From assembly GCA_928724745.1 (NCBI GenBank), contig CAKMXJ010000002.1, positions 558,001 to 622,000 of the forward strand: a stretch of DNA of 64,000 nucleotides, written 5' to 3'. The notes under the pieces were generated by a model, which did no database searches, was not told the origin of the DNA, and was given only the letters and a program-made list of their open reading frames with translations. The stretch's first letter is position 1. Each line of letters opens with the position of its first letter. The position numbers and the translations under genes were made by a program. This document shows, piece by piece, positions 57,611 to 64,000 of this stretch. The DNA comes from Anthracocystis setariae (taxonomy: Eukaryota > Basidiomycota > Ustilaginomycetes > Ustilaginales > Ustilaginaceae).

Positions 57611-59023
57611 CTACATTGGATTGCCATTTTCGTCGACGGTTGTGAAGGTGTAGGTGGATTTCCAGTGATACGGCCGATTGGGACCGTAGATTTGATTTCG
57701 GCCCCATTTTGGATGGTTGATACCATCAATGTAGTCCTCCATCTCGATCGCGACACATTCGGTGTTATCGTAGATGACATCGCCAATATCGTTACCCACC
57801 TTGCCCCCATGCACCTGCTTCCTCGGGATACTGCCCTTACCAGGCTTGTTGATGCCGGGACAAGAGTACACCTGCACTGCGGACTGATCGGACACGAGGG
57901 AGAGCTTGATACCTGACTTGGGGCTGTAGAGCTGCACTACGGGTTTGGCGGTGTCGTAGCCAGGGGGGTCGGACATAACGAAGCACGTGTCCCAACCTTG
58001 GCAGTCAAAGCCGCATACACCGAGGGTGTCGTTGAAGTTGTTGGAGAATGGCGTGGGCGTTTGAAAGTCGAGCGGCGTGCTGTCGACCGATGGGATGGGG
58101 CCAGTGGGGACGAGAATGGTATCCGTCTTGATGTACTTGTCTGCATACGGCATGTGCAGGACGTGGTCGAGGATGGAGGCGGACTCGTTGAACGCTTCCA
58201 GGTTCCAGTAGACGTGAGACGAGAGCAAGATGGGAGTCTCTTTGGTTGCAGTGGCGTTGAGCTCGACGTGCCATGTTGCATTTTCGCCAAGCGTGAAGCT
58301 AGTGAAGGTGTTTACCTGACCTGGGAAGCCTTGGAAACCATCCGGGTCGATGTGCTCGAAGATGACCTGGTTGGCGCTGAGGCTGTGGATGGTGTAGTTG
58401 CTGCGGTCATATCCGATGTCACCACCATGGAGAGAAGTGAAGCCGTTCTCGTTTTTGGGAACGTGGTAGGTTTTTCCGTTGAGCTCAAATGTGCCATTCC
58501 TGATACGGTTGGCGTAGCGACCCACGATGGGGCCAAAGTTAGGATGGATGGGATCGGTACGCCAGTTGGTAGTGTTGTCGTAGCCGAGGACCACATCTCG
58601 CCATCCGCCCCATCGGTCCTTGACCCAAAGCTCGGTGACACCTGCGCCATAGGGCTGAAAAGTAGCACGGATCGAGTCATCAGGAGAACGAAGCTCGATG
58701 CGGTTGTTTGGGTAGGTAGCGGGAAGGGCTTGTGGACACTGCGAGCCGGGAGCGGTCGAGCCGGAACCAAAGATGAGTTGCGAGTCTTCGGTCTGGGATT
58801 GGTAGAGGCAGGGATAGCTGCCGATGGTACCGTTGTTGACGAATCCAGGGGTCTGTAACGATGAGGCTGAGGATGAAGTGGACGAGGAGGATGTGCCATT
58901 GGTGGCGTCGATCACATCAGCTCTCCACAAGTCGGTCTTTGTAGGAGTCGGGCCACACGAAGCTGTATAGGCTGAAAGAAGCTGGAACGCCAGCGGCAAC
59001 AAGGCAGCTCGTATCGTGATCAT
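57611..59023 (-). CDS. Secreted aldose 1-epimerase (mutarotase) family protein
   Basis: Single exon, 470 aa from the ATG at 59021-59023. A signal peptide (MITIRAALLPLAFQLLSAYT) is followed by an Asn/Ser-rich stretch with several N-glycosylation sequons. The galactose-mutarotase fold motifs are visible: GPIVGRYANRIRNGTFELNG, ENGFTSLHGGDIGYDR (first His), LLSSHVYWNLEAFNE (catalytic His), DTCFVMSDPP and TECVAIEMEDYIDGINHP (catalytic Glu). It should interconvert alpha and beta anomers of hexoses outside the cell or in the secretory path. Extra N-terminal residues of about 100 with cysteines distinguish it from cytosolic mutarotases, as seen in other fungal secreted forms. Confidence 0.9.
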   Translation of the reverse strand: MITIRAALLPLAFQLLSAYTASCGPTPTKTDLWRADVIDATNGTSSSSTSSSASSLQTPGFVNNGTIGSYPCLYQSQTEDSQLIFGSGSTAPGSQCPQALPATYPNNRIELRSPDDSIRATFQPYGAGVTELWVKDRWGGWRDVVLGYDNTTNWRTDPIHPNFGPIVGRYANRIRNGTFELNGKTYHVPKNENGFTSLHGGDIGYDRSNYTIHSLSANQVIFEHIDPDGFQGFPGQVNTFTSFTLGENATWHVELNATATKETPILLSSHVYWNLEAFNESASILDHVLHMPYADKYIKTDTILVPTGPIPSVDSTPLDFQTPTPFSNNFNDTLGVCGFDCQGWDTCFVMSDPPGYDTAKPVVQLYSPKSGIKLSLVSDQSAVQVYSCPGINKPGKGSIPRKQVHGGKVGNDIGDVIYDNTECVAIEMEDYIDGINHPKWGRNQIYGPNRPYHWKSTYTFTTVDENGNPM

Positions 59024-60034
59024 CTTGAGGCGTGAATGTATCTCTGAACAGCGTGATAGCAGGCTTGGCTGCAATATGGACGAGCTGATCCAAGGTATTG
59101 GAGGATGGGTTGGTGCTGTTTTAACGACAACGACCGGATCGCCAAGTGACGCATGCGTCCAAAAAAATACGCCGGAGATTTATACGACGAATTCGAGGCT
59201 GTGTCGAGACAAGGTAAGACAGGTTGAGACAAGCCAAGGCCCTAAGACATGTCAAGACAAGGGACTGGAGAGGCATGAGCACCACTGGAATGCTGGGCTC
59301 ATCTTGCACTTTAAAGCAACATATAATATCAGGATGCGCTTGGCCAGTAAAGCTTGGTCCAGCGAAACGCACTGTACTGTACAGTACCGTAAGTGATGTG
59401 GCATCATCGCAACGGTCCTAATCCCCAACGAGGTCCTTGCAGACAATTGATCCGTGTGCCAAAGTGCTGGCTGCATTCTCGGAAACAAGATTCACACGAG
59501 ATTACCGAACGCGGAGACGCTTGTAAGAAGGTGCGGGTAGCAAAAGGCACTACCGACTAGCTTGGCTTCAGGGGCCAAGATGCAAGCGAGATGGCCGAAA
59601 TCATGTCAGAGGCGAGGTCGGCTAGCACAGGTATGGGCATACAAGTCACCATTGCTTTCGGCCTGCCCACGTTGGTTTGCGTCTGGATGGGGTGGAGAAG
59701 GTGTGTTGCTTGATTGCATGGCGAATGCTGCGGATTTGGATCGGGTTTGGCCGGTCATTGGCTAGTACATGGTGTGCAGTACATTGTAGCGATGGCGTGC
59801 ACCTCGGTTGCGAGTAGAGTACAGTAGTGTGGATGTCGACTGCGCCCACCAACTCAAATTCACTCGGAGTTCTTGAACCCCGTTCGGAAATGTTGTTGCT
59901 TACGCTCAAGCTTTCTCAGACAAGTGTGAGGCAACGTGGGCAAAACGCTCAATCGGTTCATCAAGTAGTGACAGTCAAGCGATGGTGGCCGAATGACGAG
60001 CCCTTTGTAAAGTGCTGTAAAATCTACCTACGTT
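59024..60034. other. Intergenic region with TGTACTGTAC motifs
   Basis: About 1.0 kb between minus-strand genes: promoter of the epimerase and 3' flank of the DUF1275 gene. TGTACTGTACAGTACC at about 59371-59390 and several GTACA/AGTACA words at 59755-59825 repeat the motif seen at 25.8 and 36.6 kb. Tandem GACAAG-like words (AAGACAGG, GAGACAAG) occur near 59205-59262. No gene was seen. Confidence 0.5.
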
Positions 60035-61132
60035 CTATACATCATCATCCGAGCCTTGCGGTGTGGAATCGTTTGCGCGCTCCTTGAACTGCTTCCAACT
60101 ATCCGCCATGCCGCACAGAAACCATGTCAAAGCCAGCAACAGTTCCATACCAGCCAGCACAAGCAGCGCTTGCTGAACAGCCTCGTGTTTGTCACGTTGC
60201 GATGCTTTGGTCGCCACCTTCAAGATGGTTTGCGAAAGTGCACCACCGCCAAGCAGACCAACGATGCTAAGCAGCTTGAGCCGGTTGGGCCTGTCCAGAT
60301 GCAGCATCGGAAGCGAAACATCCGATGACACCGACGTCAACGTGGCTGTGAAGACGACTGTGTTGGAGAAAGGTGTGGCCAGGCTGGTTGAATACGTCGA
60401 CTGACATCCAAAACTAGCCGCCAGCACCGCGTTGACCAGCCATCCCAAAGAGCTGCTCAGCCTGAAAGCTTCAAATCGCGCGCCAATCAGAATCACAGTG
60501 AGCGTTGCCAGACAGCGGTACAGCGACAAAAGCACGATAACGAGGCGTGTCGTCCTGTCGCTAGCTACACGCTTGATCAAGATGGCTGTGATCTGGCAAC
60601 CTACAATGAAGCCGATCAGAGCGCTGGCATTCGAGATGAGCTTGGTCCGAGCTTGACCTTGATCGTCGGCATTCGAGTCGGATGGAAGCAGCCAGTCGAA
60701 CGAGTTGATAACCATTTGTACCATGTTTCCTGACATGAAGCCAACCCACGTGCGTGTGAGACTGAACGTTGACGCATCCGCGAGCCCAGAGATGATGCAT
60801 TGCAGCAGCATCGGAGGCACGTACGCAACCGGTAGCGCAGAGGAAGCGTCATAATCCGGAAGAGAAGCAAACGTGTGCGTCTTCAAGAACCTCCATAGAA
60901 ATACGAGCCGAGGCGGTGAGGTAAGATCCAACTTGCTCCGCCTAGCATGGTCGGGCAGCAGCGGAGCCCTTTCGTCATGATCGAAGCTTAGATGACGGCG
61001 AATCCGTCTGTTTGCTATCTCGGTTGGCGCCGTCATCGTTGCGATGGTCGTGAAATGACGATCGTTAATCCTGGCAGCTGAACCACGATGTGCCACAGAG
61101 AGGTGCGCGCAACGTTCCAGCTTATCCATCAT
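60035..61132 (-). CDS. DUF1275 (YoaK-like) multi-pass membrane protein
   Basis: Single exon, 365 aa from the first ATG at 61130-61132, or 333 aa from the ATG at 61034-61036 (MTAPTEIANRR), which may be the better start. Six or so hydrophobic helices are arranged as in the DUF1275 family: PPMLLQCIISGLADASTFSL with the conserved G-x-x-D, RTWVGFMSGNMVQMVINSF, ASALIGFIVGCQITAIL, LASFGCQSTYSTSLATP-like region, VFTATLTSVSSDVSL, LLSIVGLLGGGALSQTI and ALLVLAGMELLLALTWFLCG. A dileucine/acidic N-terminus (DERAPLLPDHARR) is present. Function is unknown; these proteins are widespread in bacteria and fungi and may be transporters. Confidence 0.88.
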   Translation of the reverse strand: MMDKLERCAHLSVAHRGSAARINDRHFTTIATMTAPTEIANRRIRRHLSFDHDERAPLLPDHARRSKLDLTSPPRLVFLWRFLKTHTFASLPDYDASSALPVAYVPPMLLQCIISGLADASTFSLTRTWVGFMSGNMVQMVINSFDWLLPSDSNADDQGQARTKLISNASALIGFIVGCQITAILIKRVASDRTTRLVIVLLSLYRCLATLTVILIGARFEAFRLSSSLGWLVNAVLAASFGCQSTYSTSLATPFSNTVVFTATLTSVSSDVSLPMLHLDRPNRLKLLSIVGLLGGGALSQTILKVATKASQRDKHEAVQQALLVLAGMELLLALTWFLCGMADSWKQFKERANDSTPQGSDDDV

Positions 61133-61410
61133 CTGGTCATCCAAAGCGGTGGTGGGGCTGCCGAATTTGGCGCCATCAGGCTGAATTTGTGTTTCAAGCA
61201 AAACCGCTTGGGCCGCATAGCATTCAGCAAGTGGAGGTGGGTGACGACCCTGCTGTCTAAGAGACCCTGAACTGTGGGCGGGATGTCACGGTGCGAGGCC
61301 TTTCCACTGCTAAGAATGCTTCTAGCTACCACTACCTCTGCAATCCGATCCCTTTTCGGTCTCCATTCTGGAATAGCAGATTGCGGACACCGCCTTCGCG
61401 TGTCTTGGCA
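61133..61410. other. Divergent promoter region of DUF1275 and GH92 genes
   Basis: About 280 bases. The GH92 frame is open back to a stop at 61258-61260 but has no ATG before 61411, which fixes the start. Confidence 0.5.
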
Positions 61411-64000
61411 ATGTGGGCCTCTGCGAGCTGGGCGCCTTTCCCGATCTGGGGCGTGGCGATTGCACTAGCAGCTGTCCTTGGCAATGCCAACGCAAGGCAG
61501 GTACCTCTCGCAGCAGACCCGGATGGCAGCGCTGCCTATAGCCTCGGCAACGAGACCTTTCTGCAACCAAATTGCTACCCATTCTGCACTCCGGATGAGT
61601 CCCGCTCAAACTCAGTCCACGCCGTCGAATCTGCACGCTATCACGACCGTATCGGCACTTTGAAATGGGTAGATCCACGGATAGGTACCAACGGCCCAGA
61701 CCCATCCGAGTATGGAGGTATGGTGCCATCGGTCGCATTTCCTTTTGCGGGTGTACGTACCGTTCCAATGACCCGAGAGAATCTGGTCTCTGGATGTGCG
61801 TACCACGACAATGACACCGTCAACATTGGCTTCCTTGCCTCCAGGCAGCCGGCTATCTGGATGGGCGACTACGGCTTTGCGACCATCTTTGGCGGTTACG
61901 GCGACGTCAAACTTGGCAGGCATGAGAGGGGGCACAGCTATGAGCGTGAGCAAGAGTTTGTGTCGCCTTTCAAGTATGCCGTTCGGATGGGCAACTCTTC
62001 CCATGCCGACCACCAGATATTTGCGGAGCTCGCTGGAAAGAGTCGCGCCGCCATAGTGCAATACACTTATGCCACACCCCATCGCAGCAACTCTGACCAC
62101 ATTTCAGAAAGCCTCCGACAGGATACTGACGCATCGATTGACCAAAGCGATCGTTCAAATTGGGGTCCGTACATAGGTGCACAGGCATCTCGAGAGCTAT
62201 GGCGCGGTGCCGCTCGAATCAATGTGGACCGAGGAGAGATGTCGGGATACAATACGGAGAGAATGGATTATCGGCTTGGCCCACATGAAGCCCCAGGATT
62301 CAAAGGCTACTTTGTTTATCGTTTCGAGTATCAGCGTTCCACCGCAGCGGATAGGTGGATCGCAGGCTTCCCGGCTGATGGCATCGGCACCGCACATACC
62401 AATGCGACTGGCATTGCGGTCCATTCAGCAGAGCGGGCGCGATGGAATGAGCTGGGAGTATATGCTTTCGTGCGCTTCCCTGCCGATACGATCAGAATCC
62501 GAGTGCGCATGGGACTCAGTCTCATCTCGGAGGAGCAAGCCCGCTACAACCTCGACGTCGAGTTGCCGGATGGTACTTCAATGGAACATGTCGTCGACGA
62601 GTTAATCGATGTGTGGAAGAGCAAGACAGATCGGATCCAGGTTCAGGGCGGCACAGAGGAGCAGAAGCGTATCCTCTACACTGGTCTTTTCCACTCCTCG
62701 CAGTATCCGGCTGAGCACGCAGAGCCGATTCCGCACAGCAACGGTAGCTTCAAGCGTCAGCACTCCCTCGCGGCGCATCGTCATGACCGTGAGGACGGAC
62801 ACCGATACCACTATTATTCGGGCTACACGGACAGCGTGCATACGGTCGGGGAAGGGCTGCAACGGTACCAATCCTGGTCAATCTGGGATATCTACCGTGC
62901 GCAGTGGAACTTGCTCATACTGTTCGAACCCAAGCGAGTGCTAGACATGGTGCGATCTTTGCTCGATATCTACGACGAGTCCGGCTTCCTACCCATGTGG
63001 TCAACGCTGGCCGAAACCAACATCATGATCTCGACTCATGCTGATTCGCTCATCGCCGAAGCTGCGGTCAAAGGCGTCACGGGCTTCGACTTGGAGAAGG
63101 CATGGGAGGCGGTGCGCAAGGATGGAATGATTCCGCCAGAACGGGAGGAGGAACTACGATTCGAAGACCGCCAAGAGTATACTCCCTTGGAAGTGCGAGC
63201 TGGCCTCACTTTCTATAATGCGTCAGGCTACGTTCCGCTTGATGGATGGGCTGAGTCGACCAGCCGCACCCTGGACTATGCGTACGACGATCATGCGATT
63301 TCAGTGCTTGCTGAGCTGCTCGACAAGCGCTCGGACGCAGCCTTCTTTCAGAAACGAAGCAAAAACTACCGCTACGTGTTTGACCATGACCAAGGCCTCA
63401 TGGCGGCTCGGCTGAAAAATGGTACTTTCCTGATTCAACCATTGCCCAACCCCAAGGGACGACAGGAGGGCTTTACGGAAGGCAACAGCTTCGACTACTC
63501 TTTCGACGTGGTCCAAGACGTACCTGGACTTGCCAATCTCGTTGGCGGTCGGAACAAGCTGGTCGCCTTGCTCGATCGTCACTTTGGTGAAGGCCATAAC
63601 GACCAGTCGAACGAGCCTTCACATCACATTCCGTACTTGTATGCTCTGCTGGGGGAGGCGAGCAAAACGCAACGGCTCGTCAGAGACATCTCGCACCAAG
63701 GTTTTAGCGACCAGCCTGATGGATACGCTGGAAACGAGGATTGTGGGCAGCAGAGCGCATGGTACGTGTTCAGCTCGATGGGCATCTACCCAGTCAATCC
63801 GGTCTCGGGCGAGTATGTGGTCTCCTCGCCGTTTTTCAAAAGTATGGAGATCGACATTCCCGCACGCTTCAACGATCCAAAGGATGCAGGCGCGCAAAAA
63901 GCAAAAGGTGCAAAACTTCGAATTGAAGCCCCAGGCTCTGACGATCAGCATGTCTACGTCTCCGGCCTCACGATCAACGGAAGCCCAGTCAAGAAGCCCA
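61411..64000 (+). CDS. Secreted GH92 alpha-mannosidase, 3'-partial
   Basis: The frame is open from the ATG at 61411 to the window's right edge, 863 codons without a stop, so the C-terminus is outside. A signal peptide or anchor (MWASASWAPFPIWGVAIALA, cleavage likely after NANA) precedes the N-terminal beta-sandwich with LKWVDPRIGTNGPDPSEYGG and AFPFAGVRTVPMTRENL. The catalytic (alpha/alpha)6 region shows YTGLFHSSQYPAE, SIWDIYRAQWNLLILFEP, ETNIMISTHADSLIAEAAVK, AESTSRTLDYAYDDHAI, TEGNSFDYSFDV and YAGNEDCGQQSAWYVFSSMG, the last being the GNEDxGQ signature with catalytic Glu. GH92 enzymes are calcium-dependent exo-alpha-mannosidases, mostly alpha-1,2. It may trim fungal or plant mannans and N-glycans outside the cell. 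Confidence 0.93.
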   Translation, partial: MWASASWAPFPIWGVAIALAAVLGNANARQVPLAADPDGSAAYSLGNETFLQPNCYPFCTPDESRSNSVHAVESARYHDRIGTLKWVDPRIGTNGPDPSEYGGMVPSVAFPFAGVRTVPMTRENLVSGCAYHDNDTVNIGFLASRQPAIWMGDYGFATIFGGYGDVKLGRHERGHSYEREQEFVSPFKYAVRMGNSSHADHQIFAELAGKSRAAIVQYTYATPHRSNSDHISESLRQDTDASIDQSDRSNWGPYIGAQASRELWRGAARINVDRGEMSGYNTERMDYRLGPHEAPGFKGYFVYRFEYQRSTAADRWIAGFPADGIGTAHTNATGIAVHSAERARWNELGVYAFVRFPADTIRIRVRMGLSLISEEQARYNLDVELPDGTSMEHVVDELIDVWKSKTDRIQVQGGTEEQKRILYTGLFHSSQYPAEHAEPIPHSNGSFKRQHSLAAHRHDREDGHRYHYYSGYTDSVHTVGEGLQRYQSWSIWDIYRAQWNLLILFEPKRVLDMVRSLLDIYDESGFLPMWSTLAETNIMISTHADSLIAEAAVKGVTGFDLEKAWEAVRKDGMIPPEREEELRFEDRQEYTPLEVRAGLTFYNASGYVPLDGWAESTSRTLDYAYDDHAISVLAELLDKRSDAAFFQKRSKNYRYVFDHDQGLMAARLKNGTFLIQPLPNPKGRQEGFTEGNSFDYSFDVVQDVPGLANLVGGRNKLVALLDRHFGEGHNDQSNEPSHHIPYLYALLGEASKTQRLVRDISHQGFSDQPDGYAGNEDCGQQSAWYVFSSMGIYPVNPVSGEYVVSSPFFKSMEIDIPARFNDPKDAGAQKAKGAKLRIEAPGSDDQHVYVSGLTINGSPVKKP

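Overview
This is a eukaryotic window from a compact, GC-balanced fungal genome. Short spliceosomal introns (about 50-110 nt, GTAAGT/GTGAGT-type donors and CAG/TAG acceptors), dense genes on both strands, intron-containing tRNA genes and the protein repertoire fit a basidiomycete smut or smut-like yeast (Ustilaginomycetes: Ustilago, Sporisorium or Moesziomyces type). The genus is inference. Intron-exon structures were worked out by hand from splice signals, reading phase and family conservation. For split genes the start and end give the full coding span and the exons are listed in the evidence.

Layout. 0-9.6 kb: end of a sulfotransferase-like protein, an ADGF-type adenosine deaminase, an aldo/keto reductase, a multi-pass membrane protein and a large HSL-type alpha/beta hydrolase. 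9.8 kb: an initiator tRNA-Met gene with an intron. 11.5-14.5 kb: two neighbouring secreted glycine-rich repeat proteins in a gene-sparse stretch. 14.9-20.2 kb: a DUF7719-like membrane protein, 5-hydroxyisourate hydrolase, a peroxisomal adenine nucleotide carrier and a nucleoside hydrolase. The last three form a possible purine-breakdown neighbourhood. 20.9-30.3 kb: glutathione peroxidase, an unknown membrane protein, a small candidate split gene, a paraoxonase-like protein, homocysteine S-methyltransferase and, after a 1.9-kb gap, a secreted chitin deacetylase. 30.6-39 kb: ERG28 (five exons), a SWIM zinc finger/ATP-dependent DNA ligase fusion, a four-TM MARVEL-like protein, CMC2, a DUF2237 protein and a tRNA-Leu(CAG). 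39-51.4 kb: an LRR protein, an LAT/APC amino-acid permease, an Edc3-like Lsm-FDF protein whose C-terminus carries HELLH instead of YjeF_N, a Nudix ADP-ribose pyrophosphatase, a type I Hsp40 with a CaaX-like tail, the scavenger decapping enzyme DcpS and an N-myristoylated protein. 51.5-64 kb: cytosolic ENGase (GH85), a DUF2470 membrane protein, a FAHD1-like hydrolase, a CoA-binding protein, a secreted aldose 1-epimerase, a DUF1275 membrane protein and a secreted GH92 alpha-mannosidase that runs off the right edge.

Most genes are housekeeping and unrelated to their neighbours, as is usual in fungi. The strongest candidates for new biology are the Lsm-FDF-HExxH protein, the SWIM-ligase fusion, the secreted repeat-protein pair and the small three-exon gene hidden at 23.2-23.5 kb. 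I saw no transposon, CRISPR array or prophage.
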